NCBI GenBank assembly: GCA_023484105.1
Contig: JAMDBD010000034.1
Location: 1 to 64,000 of the forward strand
DNA: 64,000 nucleotides
Direction of reading: 5' to 3'
Origin: Thermoplasmatota archaeon
GTDB taxonomy: Archaea; Thermoplasmatota; Thermoplasmata; Thermoplasmatales; Thermoplasmataceae
Of the stretch, positions 17,381 to 26,486 are shown in pieces; the stretch's first letter is position 1, and the number at the start of each line of letters is the position of its first letter. The position numbers were made by a program, and so were the translations under genes. A model generated the notes under the pieces. The model saw only the letters and a list, made by a program, of their open reading frames with translations. It did no database searches and was not told the origin of the DNA.

Positions 17381-19099
17381 ATGCAGTCTTCCGATAATTC
17401 ATTCTGGAAAAAAAAGCTGAATGAAATTTCAGAAAGAGTTTATAATTCTGACGGGAAGTACGATAAATGGAAGAAAAATACGCTGCAGCCATGGCTTTCG
17501 GCAACTGGCAGGAACATGCCGGAAAACGAAAATTCCTCAGGCATAAGGATCAAGGATCTTTACACGCCGGAAGACCTGAGCAAGGATCAGTATTCGCGTA
17601 TTGGGTTTCCTGGAGAGTATCCTTTCACAAGGGGGATCTATCCGAACATGTATCTGGGCAGAAGATGGACCATGCGAATGTTCTCAGGATTCGGAACCCC
17701 AGAGGACACTAACAGGAGGCTCAAGTATCTGATAAAACATGGAGAAACAGGGCTGAGCATAGCGTTTGACATGCCAACACTTTACGGGTATGACTGTGAC
17801 AACACAAGAGCAGACGGTGAGGTTGGAAAGTGCGGTGTGAATGTCACGACCCTCAGGGACATGGAGGTGATATTCAGGGGTATTGACATGTCCAAGGTAA
17901 GCACCTCCATGACTATCAACGCCCCTGCTGCTGTTCTCACGGCAATGTACATTGCCGTTGGCAAGAAGAATGGATACAGGGTAAGCGATCTCTCTGGAAC
18001 GGTTCAGGCAGATATACTGAAGGAATACATCGCGCAGAAGGAATGGATGTATCCTCCTGAGCACCATCTCAGGATAATCAGGGACATGATGGTGTACTGC
18101 AGCAAAAATATGCCGAAGTGGAACTACATAAGCATATCCGGCTACCATATAAGGGAGGCCGGTTCGAGTGCAGTGCAGGAACTCGCCTTCACTCTCGCTG
18201 ACGGCTTTTACTATATTGACCTTGGGCTCAAGAACGGGCTGGATCTGGATGAGTTCGCCCCCAGACTGTCATTCTTTTTCAACTCATCCATAAACTTCTT
18301 TGAGGAGATAGCCAAAATGCGTGCAGCAAGAAGGATATGGGCCAATGTCCTTAAGGAGAAGTATGGGGCAAAAAAGGAGAGGACAATGCTTCTCAGGTTT
18401 CACACACAGACGTCAGGTTATACGCTCACCTGGCAGCAGCCCATGAACAACATTGTCAGGACAACAATAGAGGCCATGGCTGCTGTGCTTGGCGGGACAC
18501 AGAGCCTTCATACAAATTCGTATGACGAAGCTTGGGCACTGCCATCCGATGAGGCTGTTAAAGTAGCCCTCAGAACACAGCAGATAATATCCGAGGAGAC
18601 TGGCATAGCAGATACAGTTGATCCCCTTGGAGGATCCTATTACCTGGAATGGCTTACCGACAGAATGGAGGAGGAGGCATACAGGTACTTTGACAGGATC
18701 GAAGCTATGGGCGGCATACTTGAAGCGATAAAGAAAGGGTATATACAGAAGGAGATAGCAGCCACATCATACAGGAGGCAGACAAGACTTGAAAGCGGCC
18801 AGGAGGCGATGGTAGGGGTCAACAAATATGTTGAGAAGGAGGAACAGCCAATCAGCATTCTCAGGATAAGCAAAAGGGCCCAGACCAACCAGTTGAAGAG
18901 GCTGAAGGAAGTAAGGGCAGAGAGAAATGAGGATAAAGTCAGATCATCTCTTTCAAGGTTGGAGGATGCAATGAGGGATGAAAACGTCAATCTAATGCCA
19001 TATTTCATAGAGGCAGTGGAGAACTACTGCACACTTCAGGAAATTTCGGATGTAGGAAGGAGGGTTTTCGGTGGTTGGAAAGAGCCAGTCATTGTTTAA
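17381..19099 (+). CDS. mcmA1: methylmalonyl-CoA mutase, catalytic (large) subunit
   Basis: With the B12-binding subunit it interconverts methylmalonyl-CoA and succinyl-CoA, linking odd-chain and branched amino-acid breakdown to the citric acid cycle. The 572 residues form the TIM barrel only, with family segments GEYPFTRGIYPNMY, GLSIAFDMPTLYG, NYISISGYHIREAG and HTNSYDEAWALPS. The cobalamin domain is encoded separately by the next gene, overlapping by 29 bases, as is usual in archaea. Confidence 0.96.
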   Translation: MQSSDNSFWKKKLNEISERVYNSDGKYDKWKKNTLQPWLSATGRNMPENENSSGIRIKDLYTPEDLSKDQYSRIGFPGEYPFTRGIYPNMYLGRRWTMRMFSGFGTPEDTNRRLKYLIKHGETGLSIAFDMPTLYGYDCDNTRADGEVGKCGVNVTTLRDMEVIFRGIDMSKVSTSMTINAPAAVLTAMYIAVGKKNGYRVSDLSGTVQADILKEYIAQKEWMYPPEHHLRIIRDMMVYCSKNMPKWNYISISGYHIREAGSSAVQELAFTLADGFYYIDLGLKNGLDLDEFAPRLSFFFNSSINFFEEIAKMRAARRIWANVLKEKYGAKKERTMLLRFHTQTSGYTLTWQQPMNNIVRTTIEAMAAVLGGTQSLHTNSYDEAWALPSDEAVKVALRTQQIISEETGIADTVDPLGGSYYLEWLTDRMEEEAYRYFDRIEAMGGILEAIKKGYIQKEIAATSYRRQTRLESGQEAMVGVNKYVEKEEQPISILRISKRAQTNQLKRLKEVRAERNEDKVRSSLSRLEDAMRDENVNLMPYFIEAVENYCTLQEISDVGRRVFGGWKEPVIV

Positions 19100-19520
19100 G
19101 GAAAAGCCTATAAAGGTCCTGCTCGCCAAACCTGGCATTGACGGGCATGATCGTGGGATGTTCGTTCTGGCTAAAGCGTTCAGGGATGCCGGGATGGACG
19201 TACTTTATGCCGGGCTTCTGCCAACCCCGGAAGAGGTGATAGACACAGCAGTCAACGAGGATGTTGATGTGATAGCCTTGAGCCTTCTGAACGGAGCGCA
19301 TCTCACAGTTTTCAAGAAGATCGCTGATCTGCTGAAGAAGCGGGGAATTGAGGATATCGCTCTTGTTGGCGGCGGAACAATTCCTGACGCGGATAAGCCG
19401 AAGCTTGAGAAGATGGGCATAACCGGGAATTATGGTCCGGGAACACCTCTGTCGACAATAGTAAAACACATAACGGAGAGAGCTACTGAGGCCAGGAAAA
19501 AGAAACTCGGTTTCAGGTGA
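19071..19520 (+). CDS. mcmA2: methylmalonyl-CoA mutase, cobalamin-binding (small) subunit
   Basis: The 149 residues form a B12-binding Rossmann domain. Asp24-X-His26-X2-Gly29 in PGIDGHDRG supplies the histidine that coordinates cobalt; later segments are LSLLNGAH and VGGGTIPD. GTG at 19071 overlaps the large-subunit gene, suggesting translational coupling. The two chains make one functional mutase. Confidence 0.95.
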   Translation: MVGKSQSLFKEKPIKVLLAKPGIDGHDRGMFVLAKAFRDAGMDVLYAGLLPTPEEVIDTAVNEDVDVIALSLLNGAHLTVFKKIADLLKKRGIEDIALVGGGTIPDADKPKLEKMGITGNYGPGTPLSTIVKHITERATEARKKKLGFR

Positions 19521-19524
19521 ATTC

Positions 19525-20466
19525 TTGGACACAGATCATCTTGCCAGAATGGTTATTTCAGGTGACACAAGAGCAATATCAAGGGCTATCTCCATAGCAG
19601 AAGACAGATCAATGTCCGAAGAATGCAGGCTTCTGATGAGAGCCTTATACCCTAAAACTGGAAACATACATGTCATTGGAATCACCGGCCCTCCGGGAGT
19701 TGGTAAGAGCACCATAATAGGGCAGATAGCACTTGAGATGGACAGGAGAAAGATAAGGACATCAATAATCGCGGTGGATGCAACGAGCCCTTTCAGCGGC
19801 GGGACTCTGCTTGGCAACAGGATAAGGATGCAGGAATCCCTGAACAGGACATCCATATTCATGAGAAGCCTTGCCTCCAGGGGTTTCAAAGGTGGGCTAT
19901 CATCAGCCACACTCAGCACTATAAAGATACTTGACGCTGCAGGATATGACACTGCAATAATTGAAACCGTTGGGGCAGGACAGACCGACATAGACATAAT
20001 GAAGATAGCAGACACCACGGTGGTGATGCATGCACCAGGTCTGGGTGACATCGTTCAGTCCATAAAGGCAGGCATAATGGAGATAGGGGATGTGTTTGTG
20101 GTCAACAAGATCGACAGGGAAGGATCATTTCTTGCGATAAAGGATATACAGGATTCGCTTGCAATAAACCCGTCAGGCGAATACCATAAAAAGGTGATAG
20201 GGGTGAATTCCCTGAACGGAGAGAATATTCCTTCACTTGTTGATGAGCTGATGTCACACAGATCCTTCATTTCAAAGAAGAGGAAGGACAGCAAAAGCAG
20301 GTTCATGCTGGAACTTCAGATATACATCGAGGATGAACTGAGGCGTATAATAGATGAGAGATCAGAGGGAAATGGTGATCTGCACAGGGAAATGATCAGC
20401 GTGGCAAGAAAGGGCATAGATCCATTTAACGGTGCAGAGATAATTCTTGCAAAGTTACTGAGATGA
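19525..20466 (+). CDS. meaB: MeaB/ArgK-type GTPase, chaperone of methylmalonyl-CoA mutase
   Basis: This G3E-family GTPase loads and protects adenosylcobalamin in the mutase. Its 313 residues include the P-loop GPPGVGKST (55-63), the base-binding NKID and the family segments DATSPFSGG and ETVGAGQTDID. The start is TTG at 19525, chosen because GGTGA ends 4 bases before it. It lies directly behind both mutase genes, as in many genomes. Confidence 0.95.
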   Translation: MDTDHLARMVISGDTRAISRAISIAEDRSMSEECRLLMRALYPKTGNIHVIGITGPPGVGKSTIIGQIALEMDRRKIRTSIIAVDATSPFSGGTLLGNRIRMQESLNRTSIFMRSLASRGFKGGLSSATLSTIKILDAAGYDTAIIETVGAGQTDIDIMKIADTTVVMHAPGLGDIVQSIKAGIMEIGDVFVVNKIDREGSFLAIKDIQDSLAINPSGEYHKKVIGVNSLNGENIPSLVDELMSHRSFISKKRKDSKSRFMLELQIYIEDELRRIIDERSEGNGDLHREMISVARKGIDPFNGAEIILAKLLR

Positions 20467-20547
20467 GATCAATTCCCAGACCATGATATGATCCGCAGCA
20501 ATGCGTTATTATGGCAAATTCCGTGCAGCCTGTAATGTATGCGCCTT

Positions 20548-20569
20548 CTTTACTTAATGTTTAAATAAT
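20548..20569 (+). promoter_or_regulatory. TATA-box region of the small heat-shock gene
   Basis: An AT-rich box (TTACTTAATG followed by TTTAAATAAT) lies 13-34 bases before the ATG at 20582, fitting a leaderless start. Confidence 0.5.
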
Positions 20570-20581
20570 CTGTAAAATTGC

Positions 20582-20968
20582 ATGTTCATGTACGGACCGC
20601 TCAGATTTTATGCCCAGGAGATGGTGAAGAACATCGGAGAGAGGGGCAAGGAAATTCTCAGTTTAATGTATCCGCCTGTGACAATGTACGAAAATGGCGG
20701 CGAAATTATCATAGAGGCAGACATCCCGGGATTTGACAAGAAGGAAATCAAGGTCAGGCTCGAAAAAGATGCAGTTATAATTACTGCAAGCAGGGAGAAG
20801 GTGGACAACGGGACAATCATACTTGATCAGAGGCCGGACAAGGTTAATAAGAGAATCAGGCTCCCATATGAAGTTGATCAGGGATCAGACATGACGGCGA
20901 AGTACCTGAATGGTGTTCTAACTCTCAGAATCCCTGCAAAAGGGCTGAAGAGCATAAAGGTGGAATAG
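20582..20968 (+). CDS. hsp20: small heat-shock protein (Hsp20/alpha-crystallin family)
   Basis: The 128-residue ATP-independent chaperone holds unfolding proteins. The alpha-crystallin domain runs from about residue 38 (ENGGEIIIEADIPGFDKKEI) to the conserved GVLTLRIPAK near the end. The N-terminal arm is short. It is a monocistronic gene with its own box, convergent with the UbiB-like kinase. Confidence 0.95.
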   Translation: MFMYGPLRFYAQEMVKNIGERGKEILSLMYPPVTMYENGGEIIIEADIPGFDKKEIKVRLEKDAVIITASREKVDNGTIILDQRPDKVNKRIRLPYEVDQGSDMTAKYLNGVLTLRIPAKGLKSIKVE

Positions 20969-20989
20969 GCAGAAAACAGTATTTTCAGA

Positions 20990-22555
20990 TCATTTTCTTC
21001 TGATCAGCGCGATAAGGAAACCAACACCAGCGGCAGCCATTAGAATGAGCGATGGCAGTTCGTAGTACCTGTACATGAAAGCAAGGGCAACAAGCGAGAA
21101 ACCCAGGAATATGGATATTTCAACAAACCTGGAGGACTTGGTGCGGGCATCCCCATTTTCCTCCTCAAGTTTCCTCTTCATCAGCGGAAGCAATTCCAGC
21201 CCTTTCTCCACGCTGATTATGGACTGGGATATGAACTTCTTCAGCTGGGAACTATAGAACGTGTTCAGTACACCTTCGTTATAGAGTATCTGCCTCAGTA
21301 CACGGATGAACCTGAAATCTGGATCGAGATGCATGCATATTCCCTCAAGAAGGCTGGACATCCTCATGTAGAGCACAAGGGCCCTTGGAAGCCTGAATGG
21401 GAATTCAAATATGACGTCGTTTGCAATGGCAAATATCTCCCTGACCTCTCGTTCGTCCGGATTTATCCCACGAAGCCCTGCCATAGAAACCTCTATGCTC
21501 CTCCTTATTATCCCTCGGTTTGCAGCAGGTGACAGTGCATTCAGAGACAGCAGGGCATCTATTATCAGATCGGCATCCGAAGAGAGCAGGCCAACGTAGA
21601 GAGTTATAAGGGAATCCCTGGTCTTTCCATCCAGTCTCCCGACCATTCCAAAATCATAGAGAATTATAGTACCGTCCTCCGTGACCGAAATGTTACCCGG
21701 ATGGGGATCCCCATGAAAAAGATCATCCTTCAGGATCATCCTTATGAACATCAGGTCAAGATGGAATGCCAGTTTCTGCAGATCTATGTTCTTTTCCATC
21801 AGCCTGTTCCGATCCGTGATCTTTATGCCGTCAATGTACTCCATAACGAGGACTTCTTTTGTTGTGAGATCCTCAATCACCCTTGGAATTATGACCTTCT
21901 CTCTGCCAGAGATGTTCTTTCTTATCTTATCCATATTTGATTTTTCCTTCAGATAGTCAAGTTCATCGTAAATCCGTGAGGAGAAGTCCTCGATCACATT
22001 TTCAAGGGAAATATACAGGAAGTTGTCAATTCTTCCCCGGGCAAATCTCAGGAGCCTACGGATGACGTAAAGATCCTTCCTTATTCTTTCTGAGACATTG
22101 GGCCTGTTGACCTTTACTGCAACCCTTTTCCCTCTGGTTCGGGCAAGATAAACCTGGCCAAGGGAAGCACCGGATATGGCCACAGGATCAAACTCTTCAA
22201 AAACGTCCTCCAGTTTTCCAAGATTCTTTTCCAGGAGAGGCTTTACAAGTTTGAAATCCTCTGGAGGGACATCATCCTGAAGCCTCTGAAACGATGCGAT
22301 ATATTCATTTGGAAGCAGATCAGGCCTGGCGGAAAGAACCTGACCCAGCTTTATGAACGTTGGACCGAGATCTATGAACGCTTCGACCGCACGTTTGCCG
22401 TTATACTCTATCTTCGGATCGAATTGATGATCCTTTTCTTTCTTGATCCTGTTCCGATCCTTAACGTAGCGGCGGAAGACAGGATAAAGCCTTCTTATTA
22501 CGTGAATTTCCTGTCTGAGAACACCTCTGTAAGGGTTTCCCTCATTTTCAGTCAT
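20990..22555 (-). CDS. ABC1/UbiB-family protein kinase-like protein
   Basis: The 521-residue protein has the UbiB hallmarks: KLGQ in the KxGQ motif (FIKLGQVLSARPDLLP), the glycine/serine loop ISGASLGQVY with the following AVKV lysine, HGDPHPGN and the YDFGMVG metal motif, then two C-terminal membrane helices (about 475-518). UbiB proteins support quinone biosynthesis in bacteria and mitochondria; with menaquinone genes in this window a link to quinone metabolism is plausible but not shown. AAATTTATAAATGC, about 25 bases before the ATG, indicates a leaderless mRNA. Confidence 0.93.
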   Translation of the reverse strand: MTENEGNPYRGVLRQEIHVIRRLYPVFRRYVKDRNRIKKEKDHQFDPKIEYNGKRAVEAFIDLGPTFIKLGQVLSARPDLLPNEYIASFQRLQDDVPPEDFKLVKPLLEKNLGKLEDVFEEFDPVAISGASLGQVYLARTRGKRVAVKVNRPNVSERIRKDLYVIRRLLRFARGRIDNFLYISLENVIEDFSSRIYDELDYLKEKSNMDKIRKNISGREKVIIPRVIEDLTTKEVLVMEYIDGIKITDRNRLMEKNIDLQKLAFHLDLMFIRMILKDDLFHGDPHPGNISVTEDGTIILYDFGMVGRLDGKTRDSLITLYVGLLSSDADLIIDALLSLNALSPAANRGIIRRSIEVSMAGLRGINPDEREVREIFAIANDVIFEFPFRLPRALVLYMRMSSLLEGICMHLDPDFRFIRVLRQILYNEGVLNTFYSSQLKKFISQSIISVEKGLELLPLMKRKLEEENGDARTKSSRFVEISIFLGFSLVALAFMYRYYELPSLILMAAAGVGFLIALIRRK

Positions 22556-22590
22556 CTGTCCTCTATAGCATTTATAAATTTGAAAGGTTG

Positions 22591-23100
22591 TTACCAGTAA
22601 TCGCGATTTATCAGGTCCTCATAGAGTCCCTCAAGCTTGGATCCGGCCATGTTGAGATGCTCCATTATCTTTGAGATAACAGACTTAACAGACTTTACGT
22701 TATACTCACTTTCCATTAAATTCAGAATATGCTGCAGATCCCTGTTCTTTTTGATTGTATTGAGCAGCACACTTCTTAAGTCATTTGGGTCTGTTTCCGG
22801 CACATCCTGAAGCAGATGCTCAAGAAGCTCCGGGCTTTTTTCATACTCCTCCGGTCCCTCAATCTCAAGGGTTTTTGAGGATAATGCATCATCTATGGTC
22901 GCTATAATGCTCGTATAATCTTCTCTGATATCGTGCAGTATGTCCTTGATATTGGTTAGGTTTGATAACTTGCTAATTTCCTGATTTTCTTTGTTCATTC
23001 TCTCAATTATTCTCTTAATCCTTTCCAGAATAGATACTGCAAGATCCCTTCCGCTCTTTCCAGAAATGGATTCCCGGTTTTTCGTCTTTGCATCTCCCAT
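22591..23100 (-). CDS. hypothetical coiled-coil protein
   Basis: The 169-residue protein is acidic and predicted mostly helical, with heptad-like stretches (ILERIKRIIERMNKENQEI) and no cysteines or recognisable domain. It lies 35 bases upstream of the UbiB-like kinase on the same strand but that gene has its own promoter box. Position effects suggest a structural or adaptor protein; I do not recognise a family. Confidence 0.65.
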   Translation of the reverse strand: MGDAKTKNRESISGKSGRDLAVSILERIKRIIERMNKENQEISKLSNLTNIKDILHDIREDYTSIIATIDDALSSKTLEIEGPEEYEKSPELLEHLLQDVPETDPNDLRSVLLNTIKKNRDLQHILNLMESEYNVKSVKSVISKIMEHLNMAGSKLEGLYEDLINRDYW

Positions 23101-23182
23101 TGTTAAATCAAAAGGAAGCCATGATATAATCTTTATTCATTTCAGATCATAAACAATTTATCACGTTCAGGCATTCCATTAT

Positions 23183-23845
23183 GTGAAGATTTCCCCCTCA
23201 ATAATATCATCAGACCTTCTGGAACTTGGAAGGCAGGTGGATCTTTGCACTTCTTCCGGTGCCTATTCCCTGCATCTGGATGTGATGGACGGCCATTTCG
23301 TCCCAAATCTCACCATGGGATTCGACATGATCAGGTCGATCAGATCAAGGACCAAACTGCCGCTGGAGGCACATCTGATGATTGAGAGGCCCGATATTTA
23401 TTATGCCAGGTTCATAGAAAGTGGAGCCAACCTGATTCTCGTTCATGTAGAGGCACCAGTGAGACTTGCATCTCTTCAGAATGATATAATCAGCCATGGG
23501 GGTAAGTTTGGCATTGTTGTCAATCCGGAGACGCCGCTTGAATATGCATATCCATTCCTGGAAAGATGCGCGGTTCTTCTGATCATGTCGGTGCATCCGG
23601 GCTTCTCCGGCCAAAAATTCATAACCAGCGCCCTGGAGAAGGTTTCGGAGGCCAGGCACTATATAGACAGTAAACGTCTTGAAACACTCATAGAGATAGA
23701 TGGAGGTATTAATGACAGAACTGGTCAGCTCGCAGTGGATGCTGGTGCCGATATTCTCGTATCAGCATCATATATATTTTCCGGGGACATTGAAGAGAGG
23801 ATAGCCAGGCTTTCATCCCTTGTCCATGGAAATGGGCAGACCTGA
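23183..23845 (+). CDS. rpe: ribulose-phosphate 3-epimerase
   Basis: The enzyme interconverts ribulose 5-phosphate and xylulose 5-phosphate. The 220-residue TIM barrel has the signature HLDVMDGHFVPNLTMG (metal ligand His31 and Asp33), LEAHLMIERP with His64, the phosphate-binding SVHPGFSGQ and EIDGGIN. Start GTG 23183 fits an AATTTATC box about 25 bases upstream. It serves the non-oxidative pentose phosphate route for nucleotide sugars. Confidence 0.95.
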   Translation: MKISPSIISSDLLELGRQVDLCTSSGAYSLHLDVMDGHFVPNLTMGFDMIRSIRSRTKLPLEAHLMIERPDIYYARFIESGANLILVHVEAPVRLASLQNDIISHGGKFGIVVNPETPLEYAYPFLERCAVLLIMSVHPGFSGQKFITSALEKVSEARHYIDSKRLETLIEIDGGINDRTGQLAVDAGADILVSASYIFSGDIEERIARLSSLVHGNGQT

Positions 23846-23857
23846 AAGCTGTAACTT

Positions 23858-24835
23858 TCATATTTTAATCAGGTAACGGCCTGTCTCCCTGCCGGAATAA
23901 GTTCTACAGGCTTCCACAATCTCGTCCAGACTGAATTTTTTCTGTACTGGAACTTTTATCCCGGATTCAGACATGATCCTGATTAGATTTTCCATGTCTC
24001 TCCTGTTGCCCCCGGTACTTCCTATTATCCTTATTTCGTTTGTGTAAAGCCTTCCCAGATCGATATATGCGGACGATCCACCCATAATTCCGTAGGTGAC
24101 ATATTCCCCTCCTCTTCTCAGCTTTGAAAGGGCATTACTGAACTCAAAGGATCCGAGGGGATTGATCACCATGTCATATGATTTATTGTCAGGAACTCTG
24201 TCTGCAGTGAAGACATTCTCAGCACCAAATCTGGTCACCCATTCCTTCCTGGATACAGCATCCGCATGCATCCCGAGTGCTTTTAATAGAATGAGTGAGA
24301 ATATGCCCGTATTTCCGGAAGCCCCATACACAAGCACGTTTTTTCCCGGAAAAAACCTGCCGGCAGATATGGCGTGCATAGCTGTAAGCCCGCCAACTGG
24401 AAGCCCCACAGCGGTCTCGTCGTCTATCTCATCTGGTACTCTGATCAGGTATTTTTCAGAAATGTTTGCGTTCTCGGCATAAGCCCCATTTGTGCCCACA
24501 CCAAATAATTTTCCGTTTACACAGATCTCCTCCATCCCGTTCACACAGTAATGGCATGTGCCGTCGTACATTCTTGGAAAAACAATCACCCTGTCTCCCT
24601 TTCTGATGAAGCGGCCGTCTTCCTCAGCCTCCCCAAAAAGCTCAACTCCCGGGATGTGCGGTATCGGATCAATACTGTAGAGGATCTTTCCTGCCATGAG
24701 ATTTATGTCTACTGGATTAAGGCCAGCGAGGCTCACACGGACACTTATTTCATCAGGTGCTTTTTTCGCAGGATCCACGTCACTCACGGATAGCCCTTCA
24801 AAGCCATTGAAATCTTTTATTACTGCAGCCTTCAT
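23858..24835 (-). CDS. medium-chain dehydrogenase/reductase
   Basis: The 325 residues show the MDR fold: N-terminal GroES-like domain with NPVDINLM in place of the usual catalytic-zinc cysteine, a cysteine-rich CHYCVNGMEEIC resembling part of a structural zinc lobe, and the Rossmann segment VLVYGASGNTGIF. The missing zinc cysteine points to the quinone-oxidoreductase side of the family rather than a zinc alcohol dehydrogenase. NADP and substrate preference cannot be read. It lies 32 bases behind GMP synthase. Confidence 0.85.
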   Translation of the reverse strand: MKAAVIKDFNGFEGLSVSDVDPAKKAPDEISVRVSLAGLNPVDINLMAGKILYSIDPIPHIPGVELFGEAEEDGRFIRKGDRVIVFPRMYDGTCHYCVNGMEEICVNGKLFGVGTNGAYAENANISEKYLIRVPDEIDDETAVGLPVGGLTAMHAISAGRFFPGKNVLVYGASGNTGIFSLILLKALGMHADAVSRKEWVTRFGAENVFTADRVPDNKSYDMVINPLGSFEFSNALSKLRRGGEYVTYGIMGGSSAYIDLGRLYTNEIRIIGSTGGNRRDMENLIRIMSESGIKVPVQKKFSLDEIVEACRTYSGRETGRYLIKI

Positions 24836-24867
24836 GAGGAATTATTGTCTCGTCGCTAAAAACTATT

Positions 24868-25803
24868 TCACTCCCATTCAATTGTTCCTGGGGGCTTGTT
24901 TGTTATGTCATAGACCACACGGTTGATCTCAGGGACCTCGTTTGTTATCCTTGTGGAAAGAGTTTCCAGGAAACTCCAGCTTGGTTTGGTAAAGGTTCCG
25001 CTCATGCCGTCTATGGAGTCAAATATTCTTATTCCGACGGTAAGACCGTATGATCTTTTATCCCCGTGAACACCTGTGGTGCGGAATGGAAGAAGAACAG
25101 AAAAATACTGCCATGGTTTTCCGACCTCTCCATGCGAACTTTCAACCATTTCTTCAACAATGTCTGTAACCTTGCGGAGCGTATCTGCCTTCTCTCTGGT
25201 CACTTCTCCTATTATTCTGACAGCAAGCCCTGGTCCAGGAAACGGCTGTTTCACGGCGTCTATTCCAAGTGACTCCGAAATGTGCTTAACCTCATCTTTA
25301 TACAGATCCCTGAGAGGCTCTATCAGCTTAAGCTTCATATTCTCCGGGAGGCCTCCTACGTTGTGGTGGCTCTTTATTGTATCCCGGACACCTCCGCCAC
25401 TCTCTATCCAGTCAGGCGCAATGGTTCCCTGAAGCAGATATTCCGCACCAAGTTCGCTGGCAATTTCCTCGAAGACTTCGATAAACGTTCTCCCTATTAT
25501 CTTCCTCTTTTCCTCAGGATCGGTTACCCCTCTGAGTGCGGAAAAAAATCTGTCAGATCTGTCAAGTACCAGCCCCCTGAGGGAATAGGTGCTGAATAAC
25601 TTTCTTATGTTCTCTATGTCAGAAGCTCTTACCAAACCGGTATCGACGAACACCGCAGTGACCCTTTCTCTGACTGAGATGGAGCAGAGAACAGCCAGCA
25701 GGGTGCTATCAGTTCCGCCGGAGCAGGCAATTATGCCATTTCCCTGCAGTTCTCTTCTGAGAAGAGCCTCTGTCTCATCCACAAATTTTTTTACGTCAAG
25801 CAT
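24868..25803 (-). CDS. guaAB: GMP synthase, ATP-pyrophosphatase subunit
   Basis: It aminates XMP to GMP using ammonia from a separate glutamine amidotransferase subunit. The 311 residues carry the PP-loop SGGTDS (28-33), [29 protein letters not shown] and the GMP-synthase C-terminal [14 protein letters not shown]. Archaea usually split the enzyme; the amidotransferase gene is not in this window. The ATG at 25803 is preferred to a TTG at 25809. Confidence 0.95.
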   Translation of the reverse strand: MLDVKKFVDETEALLRRELQGNGIIACSGGTDSTLLAVLCSISVRERVTAVFVDTGLVRASDIENIRKLFSTYSLRGLVLDRSDRFFSALRGVTDPEEKRKIIGRTFIEVFEEIASELGAEYLLQGTIAPDWIESGGGVRDTIKSHHNVGGLPENMKLKLIEPLRDLYKDEVKHISESLGIDAVKQPFPGPGLAVRIIGEVTREKADTLRKVTDIVEEMVESSHGEVGKPWQYFSVLLPFRTTGVHGDKRSYGLTVGIRIFDSIDGMSGTFTKPSWSFLETLSTRITNEVPEINRVVYDITNKPPGTIEWE

Positions 25804-25822
25804 CCGCAACGTCTTCTCAAAT

Positions 25823-26146
25823 TCAGGTCTTCATTATGGCAGCAAGAAAGATCAGCAGCCCGATTACAACCCCTATGACACCTGCAGCAACATAATAGAA
25901 GGTCGGGACTATCACAGATTCTATCAGTCCTCCGCTGGGATGGAATACATCGAGGGAAACAAATATGGTCAGTATACCCACAACTATTCCTATCACGAGA
26001 AGCGCAGCCCCCACAATTCTGCTCTTACCTGAACCAAAATAGGTTGTCAGGGCACCGAGTACCACAAGAGATATTGCGAGCAGGGATAGCACTACCAGAA
26101 AAAATATTTCCCAGTTCCATGGGTTCCAGAAATATACAGCCGACAT
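25823..26146 (-). CDS. small membrane protein
   Basis: The 107-residue protein has three strongly hydrophobic helices (about 12-37, 43-63, 78-104) joined by short loops and a Trp-rich N-terminus (YFWNPWNWE). GAGGT precedes the ATG. It lies between the Lrp-like domain gene and GMP synthase in one tight run. No family is recognised. Confidence 0.7.
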   Translation of the reverse strand: MSAVYFWNPWNWEIFFLVVLSLLAISLVVLGALTTYFGSGKSRIVGAALLVIGIVVGILTIFVSLDVFHPSGGLIESVIVPTFYYVAAGVIGVVIGLLIFLAAIMKT

Positions 26147-26155
26147 CTTATTACC

Positions 26156-26389
26156 TCACAGTTTAATACCAGTTAAAGTCTTTGTATCGATGACCCCATC
26201 GATCGTTCGTATATCATCGATGACGATCTTTCCAAGTTCGCTGAAATCCGATGCGTCAATCTTCACTATCAGATCGTATTCGCCGAAGAGAGGATGTATC
26301 TCCGCCACATATTTTATTTTGGAGATTTTGTTATAAACCTCATGCTCCTTTCCTGGCACCGTGCTGATAAGTACGAACGCAACAGACAC
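26156..26389 (-). CDS. stand-alone Lrp/AsnC ligand-binding (RAM) domain protein
   Basis: The 77 residues match the C-terminal sensing domain of Lrp/AsnC regulators (AFVLISTVPGKEHEV ... FGEYDLIVKI) with no helix-turn-helix. Such short proteins bind amino acids and can form mixed oligomers with full Lrp proteins. GTG is the start; a box (26419-26431) lies upstream. Ligand and partner are unknown. Confidence 0.88.
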   Translation of the reverse strand: MSVAFVLISTVPGKEHEVYNKISKIKYVAEIHPLFGEYDLIVKIDASDFSELGKIVIDDIRTIDGVIDTKTLTGIKL

Positions 26390-26486
26390 TTGAACTCAAG
26401 TAAGGGTAAAATCTAAAGAGATATAAATTTTGTCAGAACAGGAAACTTTAACAAATTTCTGGTCAAACCATTGCAGGCATTCCTGT